Below, in pieces: positions 1 through 9,172 of a DNA stretch of 64,000 bases. Under the pieces are notes generated by a model. It worked only from the letters and a program-made list of their open reading frames with translations. It was not told the DNA's origin and did not search any database. Position numbers and translations under genes: made by a program. Positions within the stretch are counted from its first letter, which is position 1. Every line of letters starts with the position of its first letter. The stretch is from contig CAJTBO010000025.1 in NCBI GenBank assembly GCA_910573755.1, forward strand, positions 1 through 64,000, read 5' to 3'. The stretch is from Lachnospiraceae bacterium. GTDB taxonomy: Bacteria > Bacillota > Clostridia > Lachnospirales > Lachnospiraceae.

Positions 1-160
1 CCTGTTAATATTCTTTGAAAAACCTGCCTGACGGACAGGTAGAATACTTGTGCTTTCATACAGGTATTACTGTTTTATTTTTATGTTTTTCTAAATCAAT
101 AGCATAGAAACAGTAAATTTAATACTGTTCGCGCACAAATATTTTATCAATGACTTTGCG

Positions 161-1480
161 TTGTTCAATGTTGTCCTGCATATTACGATCGCCGTTGACC
201 GGCATTTAAAACCGCACACCGTTTTCAATTACAGCGATATACGTTCCCTCCTTCCTGACAACCCGATCTATGATCTCGCTCAGGAACTGTGTGACGAACT
301 GGAAAACTATTTTGATATCAGATTTCATCAGGCGGAGCTCGAAGATTTTGCTTTCCTGCTCTATACCTCCATCTCTTCGCTGATGATAGACGATATCAAC
401 GAATCCAATCTGGCAAAATATGTGGGGGATGAATGTATTTCCCTCGTGGATTCCATGTTTACGAAATTACAGGACGACTATGGCGTCTCTCTGGAATCAG
501 AGGAATTCCGCGTCCGCTTTGCCCTGCATATCCGGGGTCTTTTGCTGCGCCGTAAAACAAAACATTATAACCATAACCCGCTGACGGACTCCATCAAAAC
601 ATCCTGTCCGCTGATTTATGACGCTGCTGTCAGCCTGAGCAGCGTGATCGACAGCAATGACACCTACCCCCCCATAATTGACGATGAAATCGCCTATATC
701 GCTTTCCACATTGGCAACTATTTAGAGGAACAGCAGGCAGCCAAATCCCATATCCGGATCGTGCTGAACTGTCCGACCTACTATGATATGAGCACCACCC
801 TGAAACAGAAACTGATGGAACGGTTTCATAATGACATCATCATTGCCAACATCACCTCAAATGAGCCGCAGCTTTCCGAGTCTTTAGATGATGCCGACCT
901 GATCCTCTCCACGATCCCGCTGCAGGGCGCCATCCATGTACCCAGCATTACGATCAATCCGTTTCTTACCTCCACCGATGCGGGCATTATTGAGCGCACT
1001 ATCGCCCAGCTCAAAGAAACCAGGAAGATCAATACTTTTTATCAGGAACTGCACAAGCTTCTCGTGCCGCAGTTTGTGGAACACATCAACAGACCGCTGT
1101 CCAGAGAGGAAGTCATCCACTATATGTGCAATAAACTGTTTGAAAACGGCTACTGTCTGGAAGACTTTGAAAAACGGATCCTGGAAAGAGAAGCCCTCTC
1201 TTCCACCGTGATCCAGAATTTCGCGATCCCGCACACGGTGAAAATGCAGGAGATCAACTCCTGTATGTACATCCTGATCAACGATGCAGCGATGGAATGG
1301 GGCGAAACCTCCATCCAGCTTGTTATCATGCTGTGTTTTTCCCCGGCGGACAGGCAGCTTTTCAACACGATCTTTGACCCGCTCGCCATCACTCTTTTAA
1401 ACCGCAGTACGGTAAAAGAACTTCTCGCTATCCGGACGCCGGAAGAATTTTTAAATGTGCTGGTCAATTCAAGAAAATAA
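161..1480 (+). CDS. N-terminally truncated PRD/PTS transcriptional regulator (BglG/MtlR/LicR type)
   Basis: The protein resembles the C-terminal two thirds of PTS-controlled regulators: the end of PRD1 (LHITIAVDR near the start), PRD2 (DEIAYIAFHIGNYLE about residues 175-190), an EIIB-like fold with a lone cysteine (VLNCPTYYD) and an EIIA domain with the phospho-histidine motif FAIPH near residue 360. Full-length family members are about 600-700 aa with an N-terminal helix-turn-helix; here that half is missing. The frame is open only back to position 95, after an in-frame stop at 92-94, and the codons before the TTG start (INDFAL) still look like PRD1. No good ribosome-binding site precedes the TTG. 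It is probably a deletion remnant and, if expressed, cannot bind DNA in the usual way. It is convergent with the ascorbate operon, so it may once have regulated those genes (inference). Confidence 0.6.
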   Translation: MFNVVLHITIAVDRHLKPHTVFNYSDIRSLLPDNPIYDLAQELCDELENYFDIRFHQAELEDFAFLLYTSISSLMIDDINESNLAKYVGDECISLVDSMFTKLQDDYGVSLESEEFRVRFALHIRGLLLRRKTKHYNHNPLTDSIKTSCPLIYDAAVSLSSVIDSNDTYPPIIDDEIAYIAFHIGNYLEEQQAAKSHIRIVLNCPTYYDMSTTLKQKLMERFHNDIIIANITSNEPQLSESLDDADLILSTIPLQGAIHVPSITINPFLTSTDAGIIERTIAQLKETRKINTFYQELHKLLVPQFVEHINRPLSREEVIHYMCNKLFENGYCLEDFEKRILEREALSSTVIQNFAIPHTVKMQEINSCMYILINDAAMEWGETSIQLVIMLCFSPADRQLFNTIFDPLAITLLNRSTVKELLAIRTPEEFLNVLVNSRK

Positions 1481-1483
1481 GCG

Positions 1484-2281
1484 TTATCCCCCTATAATAC
1501 TGATCAGTCCCACCAGTGCCGTCAGCCAGAACAGCACCGTCATCACGATCAGCATGGGGCTTGCCTTTTTCTCCACGATGCAGCCTGCCTCTTCATCGTA
1601 GAACAGTTTTACCTTTGCCCCCGTCTTATAGGCGCCCTTTGTTCTGGAATTATAGGCGGAAAGGAAGCTTTTTTCCTTTTCCCGGATACTGCACTTTATG
1701 AGCGGATAGTAAGATTCCACAGGTTTTGAAAACTTTTTATTATCCCCGCTCCTGTAATACAGAATATCCGTTATCTCGCCTTCCATCGCCGTCAGGTGCT
1801 TCCCCCTGTCCCTCAGAAAAGACATACAGCAGACCGCTCCTGCCAGAAGCAGCAGAAGGACCAGCACCACAGAGCCCTCCTTCTCCCCGGTATTCCGGTA
1901 TACGATCGGAAAAACCGCCAGTCCCATACCGATAAGAGCGATTGACAGCGCCATGGCAAAGCTGACGCCCCTGCCTGAAAGAGGCACCACTTTACTGCCG
2001 TTTCTGACAAGCTTTAATTCCTCCCCTTTTTCGTACTCCATCGTACTTTCTATCTTTTCGTTAAAAGTCTTTCCCCCGCCGGAACACTGCACCATCAGTT
2101 CATAATAATGCTGAACAAGCCTCTCCTCTTTGTCCCGCTTCTCAACAGGCTTTACGGAAAGCACTTTTCCGTTCAGAATACTTCCCGGCTTCTGCTGCCG
2201 CAGATAAGCCCTGATATTGGTGGTCCCTATCACAAAAACTGCCGCCCCCAGTAATACCAGAAATATAGTTTGTATACTCAT
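1484..2281 (-). CDS. DUF3592-like membrane protein
   Basis: A 265-aa protein with a hydrophobic N-terminal segment (residues 4-22), two central membrane segments (about 105-155) and a C-terminal one (about 242-262). Two extracytoplasmic or cytoplasmic beta-rich regions each fit the DUF3592 pattern: a 'G.V' opening, a YYPLIKCS strand, then a KTGAKVKLFYDEEAG ending. The duplicated layout is typical of Firmicute DUF3592 proteins, whose role is unknown. Its ATG directly follows the stop of the HAD gene, so the two are co-transcribed and probably translationally coupled. Its 3' end faces the PRD regulator with a 3-bp gap. Confidence 0.7.
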   Translation of the reverse strand: MSIQTIFLVLLGAAVFVIGTTNIRAYLRQQKPGSILNGKVLSVKPVEKRDKEERLVQHYYELMVQCSGGGKTFNEKIESTMEYEKGEELKLVRNGSKVVPLSGRGVSFAMALSIALIGMGLAVFPIVYRNTGEKEGSVVLVLLLLLAGAVCCMSFLRDRGKHLTAMEGEITDILYYRSGDNKKFSKPVESYYPLIKCSIREKEKSFLSAYNSRTKGAYKTGAKVKLFYDEEAGCIVEKKASPMLIVMTVLFWLTALVGLISIIGG

Positions 2282-2983
2282 TTATTTTCTTTCCCATCCC
2301 TCTTCCTGCAGGTACTCTTCATAGGACGTTATCACCGGATACTCCGATGATTTGTTAAAACTGCCGCCCCCCGGATGATACCAGGTACCGGTCATGCCGA
2401 AATCCGTGGAACCCGCCACGTCTTTTTTCAGGCTGTCCCCGATAAAGACGCATTCCTCCGGCTTACATCCGGCTTTTTTTGCACAAAGTTCAAAAAACTG
2501 CGGTGTGGGTTTCTCCGTCCCCGCTTCCTCACTGGTCACAAGAAAATCCAGATACTCAAGCGCACCGATCTTTTCCAGCTTTTTGTACTGGATATAAGAA
2601 GTCATATCGGAACCGATACCGATCCTGATCCCCTTTTCCTTCAGCCGCCCCAGCAAAGGCAAAAGTCCCGCTTCTGGTTCCATTACCTCCAAAAGGGTAT
2701 CCCAGTAGGTATGATACATTTCCATCGCCTTCTGATAATCCGCAGAGCCGATCTGCTCCAAAAAACACTGGAAACGGATCAGCCTGTTATGTATCGCCGC
2801 ACAGTTATCCCCGAGCCGTTCCGTAATGATATCCATACACTTTGCGGCAAGTTCCTTTGTCTCAGAGGCACTCATCCCGAAAGTTTTTTCCGTATACGCA
2901 CAAAGAGCAGCCATAGCAACCTTATGTGCCGCGTCAAAGCTATACATGGTATTATCAATGTCAAAAATAACCGCCTTAATCAT
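2282..2983 (-). CDS. HAD-superfamily hydrolase (phosphatase, subfamily IA)
   Basis: All four HAD motifs are visible: nucleophile FDIDNT at the N-terminus, motif II Ser/Thr in IGSDMTS, motif III lysine in TEKPTPQFF, and motif IV FIGDSLKKDV. An alpha-helical cap lies between motifs I and II, as in subfamily IA phosphatases. I start it at the ATG at 2983 because GGAGAGGG lies 8 bases upstream and the catalytic strand begins right after; an open frame continues upstream to 3103 but adds an unconserved 40 residues. The substrate is unknown; a phosphosugar or nucleotide phosphate is usual. It directly precedes the DUF3592-like gene. Confidence 0.8.
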   Translation of the reverse strand: MIKAVIFDIDNTMYSFDAAHKVAMAALCAYTEKTFGMSASETKELAAKCMDIITERLGDNCAAIHNRLIRFQCFLEQIGSADYQKAMEMYHTYWDTLLEVMEPEAGLLPLLGRLKEKGIRIGIGSDMTSYIQYKKLEKIGALEYLDFLVTSEEAGTEKPTPQFFELCAKKAGCKPEECVFIGDSLKKDVAGSTDFGMTGTWYHPGGGSFNKSSEYPVITSYEEYLQEEGWERK

Positions 2984-3112
2984 ATCCGCCCTCTCCATCG
3001 TTTCTGTAGCATTGTTTTTCCGCCGGCTGCGGCATTTCATGTAAAAACCTGATACATACCGGCAAATAGCACATATCCTAAAATATGTCCCTATCCGGTA
3101 CACCGAACACTG

Positions 3113-3136
3113 CGGGCCCGCTGCAACGCAGGCCCG
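3113..3136 (-). terminator. GC-rich hairpin after the ascorbate operon
   Basis: An 8-9 bp stem (CGGGCCCGC pairing with GCAGGCCCG, one mismatch) lies about 40 bp past the ulaF stop. It lacks a U-tract, so it may be a processing or weak termination hairpin. Nothing else was recognised between 2984 and 3176. Confidence 0.35.
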
Positions 3137-3176
3137 GAAATAAGTAACCCGCGATCCGATTTATTAAAACTTCATC

Positions 3177-3863
3177 TTACCGCTGACCATAGTAGGCATT
3201 TGCGCCGTGTTTTCTGAAATAGTGCTTATCCTGCAGCTCCTGCGGCGCAGGTTTCACCTCGGGATTGATCATCTCGCAGCGGGAAGCCATCTTCGCAACC
3301 TCTTCCAGCACCACCGCATTGTGCACTGCCTCATGCCCGTCTTTTCCCCAGGTAAAAGGCCCGTGGTTCTTGCAGAGCACTGCCGGAACCGCCTCATAAT
3401 CCTTGTCCTTGAACAGATCCACAATCAGGACGCCGGTATTTCTTTCATAATCCTTCAGTTCTTCTTCTGTCAGACATCTAGCGCAGGGCACTTCGCCGTA
3501 GATATAATCCGCATGGGTCGTGCCGTAACAGGGGATCGCTCTGCCCGCCTGCGCCCAGCTTGTCGCCCATGATGAATGGGTGTGCACCACGCCGCCGATC
3601 TTCGGAAACGCCTTGTACAGTTCCACATGGGTCGCCGTATCGGAGGAAGGATTATATTTTCCTTCTACTTTATTCCCCTCCAGATCCATGATGACCATAT
3701 CTTCGGGTGTCAGCCTGTCGTAATCCACACCGCTGGGCTTGATCGCAAACAGTCCGCTCTCCCTGTCGATCTCGCTGACATTGCCCCAGGTGAAAGTTAC
3801 CAGACCGTACTTCGGCAGCAGCATGTTCGCCTCATAAACCCGTTTTTTCAGTTCTTCTAACAT
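3177..3863 (-). CDS. ulaF: L-ribulose-5-phosphate 4-epimerase (UlaF/AraD/SgbE family)
   Basis: Class II aldolase/epimerase of 228 aa, the usual length for AraD/UlaF. The zinc ligands are present as VHTHSS (H94, H96) and NHGPFTWG (H167), and the acid D75 sits in SSDTATH, matching the Asp76/His95/His97/His171 set known for E. coli AraD. The reaction is L-ribulose-5-P to D-xylulose-5-P, the last step of L-ascorbate catabolism into the pentose phosphate pathway. AGGAGG precedes the ATG. It is the distal pathway gene of the ula operon, 22 bp after the FG-GAP-like gene. The sequence alone cannot separate UlaF from AraD or SgbE; the neighbourhood argues for UlaF. Confidence 0.88.
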   Translation of the reverse strand: MLEELKKRVYEANMLLPKYGLVTFTWGNVSEIDRESGLFAIKPSGVDYDRLTPEDMVIMDLEGNKVEGKYNPSSDTATHVELYKAFPKIGGVVHTHSSWATSWAQAGRAIPCYGTTHADYIYGEVPCARCLTEEELKDYERNTGVLIVDLFKDKDYEAVPAVLCKNHGPFTWGKDGHEAVHNAVVLEEVAKMASRCEMINPEVKPAPQELQDKHYFRKHGANAYYGQR

Positions 3864-3885
3864 GATTTTTCCTCCTAAATTCTTC

Positions 3886-4935
3886 TCACTTTGTGATGGT
3901 GTAAAGCGCTACCTCGTCGATCTCCCTGTTGGTGGAAACCAGCATATCCCTGCCGTCTTTCATAAAATGATATACATTCGCGGAACCACAGTCTCTGTCA
4001 ATGTACTCCATCTCGTAGGTCCCTTTATCCCTGTTGTAGAAAAACGCCATCAGATCCCTCTCCCCCTTGCGGTGTCCGGTTACCAGAGCAGGCTTTCCGC
4101 AGAGCATGCCGCCATAAATGGAATGCAGGAAATCCCTCTTTTCCGCAAACTCGTAAACCACTTTGAATACGCCGTCCGTCTTTTTATAGAAACGGATCGT
4201 ATCCCCGTGGAACGGCGAGATCGTCGCCAGTTCTTTTTCGCCGTCCCCGTCAAAATCCAGAAGGACCGCATCGGAAGCCGCATCAGAGATCAGTTCTTCG
4301 ATCTCCCACTCACCGCCCTTTTTTTCAGGCGGTACAAACTTAAACACGCCGTTGTCCGCAGAAATAATACTGCAGGGTACGCCATTGTCCTCCACTCTGT
4401 AATATCCGTGATTTTTCAGCATATTATCTTTTATCACAGTAAGCGGAAGCTGATTGTTCTCATTGTATCCGCTGAGATCATCGGGCAGTACCGCCGCGAA
4501 AACCTTCCCCGGAAATCTCCAGTCTTCCTTGTACTCATAATCCGACTTCAGGGCACAGGCGATCAGATACTTTACACCATTCCTCACTAATATATCAAAT
4601 CTGTGTACAAAAGGCAAATTCACCAGCGTTCTGATCTCCCAGTTTCCCTTCTCCACAGGCGTTGCGATCACGATCTTTGCCTCCTTGGAATCATTGGGGG
4701 AATAGAATTTATGAGTTGCAAGAAACTGCCCGTCGCTGCCTGGCACCTGCACCATCGTCATAACGCCGCCGGGTTCACTCCAGACAACATCCTCCTCATT
4801 TCCGTCCGTATCAAAGAGAATACATCTGTCCATCTTCTCCGCCGCTACCAGAAAATGTTCTTTCCCCTGATAAGTCAGGGGTGCGATGGAATAACATTTT
4901 GTCAGATTTGATATCACCTTTTTTTCTATTTTCAT
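3886..4935 (-). CDS. Cytosolic FG-GAP/VCBS-like beta-propeller protein of unknown function
   Basis: A 349-aa protein with no signal peptide or membrane segment. Repeating beta-strand modules include one clear calcium-binding FG-GAP-like segment, [15 protein letters not shown] near residue 225, and other 'IxxxDGDG'-like remnants, so a beta-propeller is likely. It lies between ulaE and ulaF, in a position where enzymes of the pathway would be expected. A lactone- or sugar-acid-handling role is possible, but no catalytic motif was identified. It does not resemble UlaD, the OMP-decarboxylase-fold enzyme missing from this operon. A hairpin repeat forms its 5' untranslated region. Confidence 0.7.
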   Translation of the reverse strand: MKIEKKVISNLTKCYSIAPLTYQGKEHFLVAAEKMDRCILFDTDGNEEDVVWSEPGGVMTMVQVPGSDGQFLATHKFYSPNDSKEAKIVIATPVEKGNWEIRTLVNLPFVHRFDILVRNGVKYLIACALKSDYEYKEDWRFPGKVFAAVLPDDLSGYNENNQLPLTVIKDNMLKNHGYYRVEDNGVPCSIISADNGVFKFVPPEKKGGEWEIEELISDAASDAVLLDFDGDGEKELATISPFHGDTIRFYKKTDGVFKVVYEFAEKRDFLHSIYGGMLCGKPALVTGHRKGERDLMAFFYNRDKGTYEMEYIDRDCGSANVYHFMKDGRDMLVSTNREIDEVALYTITK

Positions 4936-5032
4936 ATTTTATTTCCTGTCCTTTCACAGCTTGTTTCATCGTCAGGGAAAGCCGCTTTCCCTGACCGCCG
5001 CGTGCATTCCGCATTATTTTGGCGGCATATTT
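4936..5032 (-). repeat. Hairpin repeat, family B copy 1 (between ulaE and FG-GAP gene)
   Basis: On the minus strand, the sequence after the ulaE stop reads AAATATGCCG...GCGGAATGCACGCGGCGG and then a near-perfect hairpin, GTCAGGGAAA-GCGGC-TTTCCCTGAC. The same order of blocks recurs at 23156-23262 upstream of porC. It fills the whole intergenic space and precedes the start codon. It may stabilise mRNA or tune translation (inference). Confidence 0.6.
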
Positions 5033-5884
5033 TCATGCCCCGGTCTGCGCATCCAGCAGCCCCGCCATCATATCATGGGCAAATTGAAGATCCTCTTTCC
5101 AGTTTTCGCTTCCCTTGTACCAGAACTCTGTCACATACCTGCGGATACCCATATCCCAGGCTTTCTCGATAGCCGCCGCAAAATCCACATGCCCTGTTCC
5201 GTAAGGCACTTCACGATATCTTCCGGGCAGCGTCTCTTTCAGATGGAGAGATGTGATATTTCCTCTTCCCAGTTCCATATCTTCCAGTACGTCCGTCTGA
5301 TACTGCACCGCCGCATTTGTCATATTGCCCAGATCCGGATAGATCTTCAAATAGTTAGAGCCGCACAATGTCACATATTTCATGGCTTTTTCCACGGTAT
5401 TCATAAACTCGTTTTCCATGGTCTCAAGCCCCAGTATCACGCCTGCCTTCTCCGCCATCCCGGCGCCTTTTTTCAGATTTTCCAGATAGCGCCTCTTTGT
5501 CTCTAAAGTGGAGGGCTCGTAATATACGTCGTAGCCGGGAATCATCACCACACGGACACCGATATCATCCGCAAACCGAATGGATTTTTCCAGAATCTCC
5601 ATACCCTTTTCTACATAATCAGGCTTATCGTTTCCCATAGAATATCTGGTCAGGGCGCTGACGCACATGGTACGGATCGGAATTCCCGCCTCGTACATGG
5701 TCTCCACCAATGCGAGGCGCTCTTTCTTCGGCATATCAAGACGCCCGATCTTTTCCTCGGAGTCATCAATGCTGAGTTCCACATAGTCATATCCCGCTTC
5801 CTTTGCCGCCTCCAGTTTTTCCTTCCAGGATAACGTAGAGGGCATTGCCTTTTCATATAATCCCAAAGCATAAGCTTTCATCAT
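5033..5884 (-). CDS. ulaE: L-ribulose-5-phosphate (L-xylulose-5-P) 3-epimerase
   Basis: Closely follows E. coli UlaE/SgbU from memory: LGLYEKAMP near the N-terminus, the SMCVSA-like TMCVSALTRYSMG segment, VMIPGYDVYYE, LETMENEFMN, YPDLGNMTNA and the C-terminal HLKETLPGRYREVPYGTGHVDF. This is a TIM-barrel epimerase with Glu/Asp/His metal ligands that converts L-xylulose-5-P to L-ribulose-5-P. The ATG at 5884 is chosen because AGGAGG lies 8 bases upstream; an in-frame ATG at 5902 overlaps that ribosome-binding site. It follows the DeoR gene in the ula operon. Confidence 0.9.
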   Translation of the reverse strand: MMKAYALGLYEKAMPSTLSWKEKLEAAKEAGYDYVELSIDDSEEKIGRLDMPKKERLALVETMYEAGIPIRTMCVSALTRYSMGNDKPDYVEKGMEILEKSIRFADDIGVRVVMIPGYDVYYEPSTLETKRRYLENLKKGAGMAEKAGVILGLETMENEFMNTVEKAMKYVTLCGSNYLKIYPDLGNMTNAAVQYQTDVLEDMELGRGNITSLHLKETLPGRYREVPYGTGHVDFAAAIEKAWDMGIRRYVTEFWYKGSENWKEDLQFAHDMMAGLLDAQTGA

Positions 5885-5944
5885 CTTTACTGCCTCCTGC
5901 ATTTCTCAGCCTGCGCATTCTGCATGGTTGGAAATTTTCACTCT

Positions 5945-6715
5945 CTAATAATCACTTCTTCTTACCTGATAAACGTTCACTCCCTGCATGCGCATCAGTT
6001 CCAGTTCCTCCTCCGGCGCCGTTTCATCTGTGATCAGATTCTTCACCATCTCAATCCCGCAGCTTGTAAAACTGCTGTTATGCCCTATCTTCGTGTGATC
6101 TGCCAGCAGGTACACTTCCTGTGTCGCATGCTCGATCATAAGTTCATTCACATTCACTTCATTCGCTATTTCCGTTGTTACGCCCGCCTTCGCGCTGACG
6201 CCGGAACATCCTACAAAAGCTTTCTTTGCATAGACATTCTGCAGATTCCGGATCGCGAAATCCCCCACCAGCGCCTCCTTCGGATGGCGCACCTCTCCGC
6301 CGGTCAGGATGATATCCACCCCGGCTGCCCGCTCCTGAGAAATTGCCTTGCCATTGTTGGTAATAACCGTCACATGGCGGCTCGTGATATATTTCACCAT
6401 ATTCAGCGCATTGCGGCTTGTATTGATAAAGATGGTATCTCCGTCCTCCACCAGCGTTGCGGCATACCTCGCGATCAGATCCCTGTAAACAGCCACATCA
6501 TCCATATATCCGTCAGCGTCTTTAGATACGCTCGCACCTCCGTAAAATCTTCTGATCTGCTTTTTTTCCTCCAGAAACTGAAGATCCCTCCTGAGCGTCA
6601 CCACGGATACCCCAAGCCTTTTTGCCAGTTCATCCACACGGACCTGCGGATTTCTCTGCAGCATTTCCAGCACCTGATGTCTTCTTCCTTCCACATATGC
6701 TCTTTCTCTTTTCAT
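5945..6715 (-). CDS. ulaR: DeoR/GlpR-family transcriptional regulator of the ascorbate operon
   Basis: A 256-aa protein with an N-terminal DeoR helix-turn-helix (about residues 10-60: RVDELAKRLGVSVVTLRRDL) and a C-terminal sugar-phosphate sensor fold related to ribose-5-P isomerase (INTSRNALNMV, LTGGEVRHPKEALVG, ADHTKIG). In E. coli the DeoR protein UlaR represses ula genes and is released by L-ascorbate-6-P. Here the gene lies inside the operon between ulaB and ulaE, so autoregulation is likely. The symbol rests on family plus context. Confidence 0.82.
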   Translation of the reverse strand: MKRERAYVEGRRHQVLEMLQRNPQVRVDELAKRLGVSVVTLRRDLQFLEEKKQIRRFYGGASVSKDADGYMDDVAVYRDLIARYAATLVEDGDTIFINTSRNALNMVKYITSRHVTVITNNGKAISQERAAGVDIILTGGEVRHPKEALVGDFAIRNLQNVYAKKAFVGCSGVSAKAGVTTEIANEVNVNELMIEHATQEVYLLADHTKIGHNSSFTSCGIEMVKNLITDETAPEEELELMRMQGVNVYQVRRSDY

Positions 6716-6779
6716 GCTGACTCCCCCCGGTGCTGCCTGACAGCACAGACCAATCTTTACGTTTTAATTGTTCCGATAC

Positions 6780-6812
6780 GCCGGCGTCCCGTCATAATAA
6801 CGGGACGCCGGC
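6780..6812. repeat. Perfect 13-bp inverted repeat between ulaB and the DeoR gene
   Basis: Arms GCCGGCGTCCCGT (6780-6792) and ACGGGACGCCGGC (6800-6812) enclose a 7-base AT loop. There is no U-tract on either side, so it is not a classical terminator. An intra-operon stabilising or partial termination hairpin that lowers expression of the regulator and distal genes relative to the transporter is plausible. Confidence 0.7.
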
Positions 6813-6847
6813 ACTTTGATCTCACAGATAACGGGAATCTGTTCCGT

Positions 6848-7153
6848 TTATTCGATGATTCCCTTTTCTCTCATCTTGTCTTCCATCTCCTGTACGGACA
6901 TGATATTGCGCAGCCCGATCACGATGGTACCCTTTTTCTCCGCATCTTTAAACATATTTGCAAAATTCTGTGCACAGAACACTACATCATACTGCACTGC
7001 TGCCGTCTTTCCTTCGGATAATGCACAGTGATGGACCTTGCCGGGCTTGATCCCCACTTTATCCAATGCCTTCTGCATTGTCATCTTCATCATCAGGCTC
7101 GAGCCTGCTCCGTTTGCGCAACATACCAGAAAACTCATATTTTCCTTAGCCAT
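6848..7153 (-). CDS. ulaB: PTS ascorbate-specific EIIB component
   Basis: A 101-aa EIIB of the SgaB/UlaB type. The phosphorylation loop is CCANGAGSSLMM with the acceptor cysteine at residue 11 or 12. It relays phosphate from UlaC to incoming L-ascorbate during transport by UlaA. AGGAGA precedes the ATG. It lies 27 bp after ulaA and before the DeoR gene; the order C-A-B with separate polypeptides matches ascorbate PTS operons. Confidence 0.9.
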   Translation of the reverse strand: MAKENMSFLVCCANGAGSSLMMKMTMQKALDKVGIKPGKVHHCALSEGKTAAVQYDVVFCAQNFANMFKDAEKKGTIVIGLRNIMSVQEMEDKMREKGIIE

Positions 7154-7180
7154 TTTTCCTTCTCCTATTCCATTTCTATT

Positions 7181-8665
7181 TTATTTAGCACGTTTTGCTT
7201 TTAATTCTTTATATTCTTCGTAATTCTCCGTCACGAGGAAGTATCCTTCCTTATCCGCACGGTACTGAAGCTGCGGAATAGCCAGCAGTCCCACTGCCAC
7301 GATCGCAACGCCTGCGTAGCTTAAGAACTTCATAAGCGCTGTCATAACCGGCCATACTACAGCCCAGTCCCACATGCCGAGGTATCCGCCGTAAGCCGCC
7401 ATGCCGACCCAGCCTGCGATGATTGCGGAACCGAATACCTGACAAAGGCCTGAAATAAACGGCAGGATAAGCGCTGCCTTGATACCGCCTTTTTCATTTG
7501 CAAAGATAGCGATAGTCGCATTGTCAAAGAATACCGGCACGAATCCGCAGATAACAAGTACGGGGCTCTTCAATACGATGAGCAGCGCAATGGCAATAAT
7601 CTGTCCCAAGAAACCTGCAAGGAAGCCGAGAGGCACCGCGTTTGCGGAACCGAAACCGAAAATAACCGCACAGTCCACGCCCGGAACGGAACCCGGAAGC
7701 AGCTTATCCGCAATACCCTGGAAGGATGCCGTCAGCTCTGTTACGAACGTACGAACGCCGAGCTGCAGGATCGCCAGATATACAGAGAAGTATAAACAGG
7801 TCTGGATCACATAGAATACCATACTTGCGTTTTCGCCGAGAAAACCGCCTTCCACCAGATAATCTCTGCCCAGAATGCAGAGGATCGCGCCGAAGAAAAT
7901 CAGCATCAGGATGGAAGTACAAACCATATTTTCATTAAAGATTGACATAAAGCCCGGCAGTTCGATATCATCGATCTTCTTTACTTCTTTGCCGTCTTTC
8001 TTTTTACCGAAGAGTTTTTCAGCCAGCCAGTAGTTGATGGCTACACCGAACATCTGCTGGTGCGCCAGCGTAAAGCCTGCGCCGTCGGTAACTTCCTGAC
8101 AGGGTTTGATCAGTACATTGGTACCCACTGCCCAGTATGCGCCGAGGATAACCGCCATAACGATGATCATTGCCACATGCTGCGTCAAAAGTCCCGGCAG
8201 TGCGAACATGATCAGCCAGTAAGCCGTAGCCGCCTGCTGTACCTGTACATGCCCCGTTGTAAACAGTGCGCGCAGTTTCGTGATTTTACTGAAACGTACA
8301 AGCAGGATATTGACGATAAAGGCAATCAGCAGAAGGATCATCGCATCGCCGAAGCCCTTCCCGAATACTTCCTCTACGCCTGCCGTAACCGCATTCTGTC
8401 CGAAATACGGGTCAATTACCATCGCATCGATCTGGAAAACATCCTTTAAACCTACCAGCACCGGCCGGAAGTTGGATACCAGCCCGCCGGAACCTACTGT
8501 TAAGATCAGGTAACCTACTATTGCTTTGATCACCCCGGCAAGTACATCATACCAGGGTTTCTTCTGCAATATGTACCCCAACATAACAATGAGGCCGATC
8601 ATAAATGCAGGCTGCTGTAAAATGTTTGTCGCAAAGTACGACCATGCAGTCATTAAAAAATTCAT
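7181..8665 (-). CDS. ulaA: PTS ascorbate-specific EIIC permease
   Basis: A 494-aa polytopic membrane protein with about 11 hydrophobic segments, matching the SgaT/UlaA family: N-terminal MLGYILQKKPWYDVLAGVIKA, the TGHVQVQQAA segment, MFGVAINYWLAEKLFG, and the conserved C-terminal half GSVPGVDCAVIFGFGSANAVPLG. It forms the membrane channel that moves L-ascorbate and presents it to UlaB for phosphorylation to L-ascorbate-6-P. No truncation is seen. Confidence 0.92.
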   Translation of the reverse strand: MNFLMTAWSYFATNILQQPAFMIGLIVMLGYILQKKPWYDVLAGVIKAIVGYLILTVGSGGLVSNFRPVLVGLKDVFQIDAMVIDPYFGQNAVTAGVEEVFGKGFGDAMILLLIAFIVNILLVRFSKITKLRALFTTGHVQVQQAATAYWLIMFALPGLLTQHVAMIIVMAVILGAYWAVGTNVLIKPCQEVTDGAGFTLAHQQMFGVAINYWLAEKLFGKKKDGKEVKKIDDIELPGFMSIFNENMVCTSILMLIFFGAILCILGRDYLVEGGFLGENASMVFYVIQTCLYFSVYLAILQLGVRTFVTELTASFQGIADKLLPGSVPGVDCAVIFGFGSANAVPLGFLAGFLGQIIAIALLIVLKSPVLVICGFVPVFFDNATIAIFANEKGGIKAALILPFISGLCQVFGSAIIAGWVGMAAYGGYLGMWDWAVVWPVMTALMKFLSYAGVAIVAVGLLAIPQLQYRADKEGYFLVTENYEEYKELKAKRAK

Positions 8666-8711
8666 ATTCTATCTCCCTTCTTGTTTTAAAGTTCCGCAGA
8701 TATAGATATCC

Positions 8712-9167
8712 TTAATCCGGATATTTCTCTGCAAGCGCAAGAAGATCTTCCGGTTTTTTTGCCTCCTTCAGCTCTTCCATCAGCTCTTCGTTGGACATCA
8801 ACTCCGCCAGTCTTGACATATTGTCCAGATGCTGGCTGGGATCGCAGGATGCAAGCGTGAAAAACAGCGTCGCATCTTTTTCCGGATCGCCCGGATCAAA
8901 ACTCACAGGCTCCTCAAGCTTCATAAAGGCGATCGCCGTTTTATGCACGCCCTTTGCGCATTCCTGAGAATGGGGCATAGCCACATCCGGCATGATCACG
9001 ATATAGGGACCGTACTCTTCCACACAGCGAATGATGTCCTCCTTATAATTCTCTTCCACCGTCCCGTCCGCTTCCAGCACTTCACAGCTCATCCTGATCG
9101 CTTCCTTCCAGTCCTTCGCACTGTCTGCAAACTTGCAGTGGTTTTTCTCAACAAATTCTCTCAGCAT
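8712..9167 (-). CDS. ulaC: PTS ascorbate-specific EIIA component
   Basis: A 151-aa EIIA of the mannitol/fructose fold. The phospho-histidine is H66 in the motif DVAMPHSQ. It accepts phosphate from HPr and passes it to UlaB. Its ribosome-binding site AGGAGG lies at the 3' end of a 122-bp hairpin repeat that fills the gap after ulaG (9173-9294), an arrangement shared with the TctC and PotD-like genes elsewhere in the window. Confidence 0.9.
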   Translation of the reverse strand: MLREFVEKNHCKFADSAKDWKEAIRMSCEVLEADGTVEENYKEDIIRCVEEYGPYIVIMPDVAMPHSQECAKGVHKTAIAFMKLEEPVSFDPGDPEKDATLFFTLASCDPSQHLDNMSRLAELMSNEELMEELKEAKKPEDLLALAEKYPD

Positions 9168-9172
9168 AGATG

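Noticed and set aside
5924-7021. Long plus-strand frame (365 codons) opposite the DeoR regulator and ulaB
   Set aside because: It is antisense to two clearly homologous genes, has no ribosome-binding site, and shows Cys/His/Arg-rich shadow composition.
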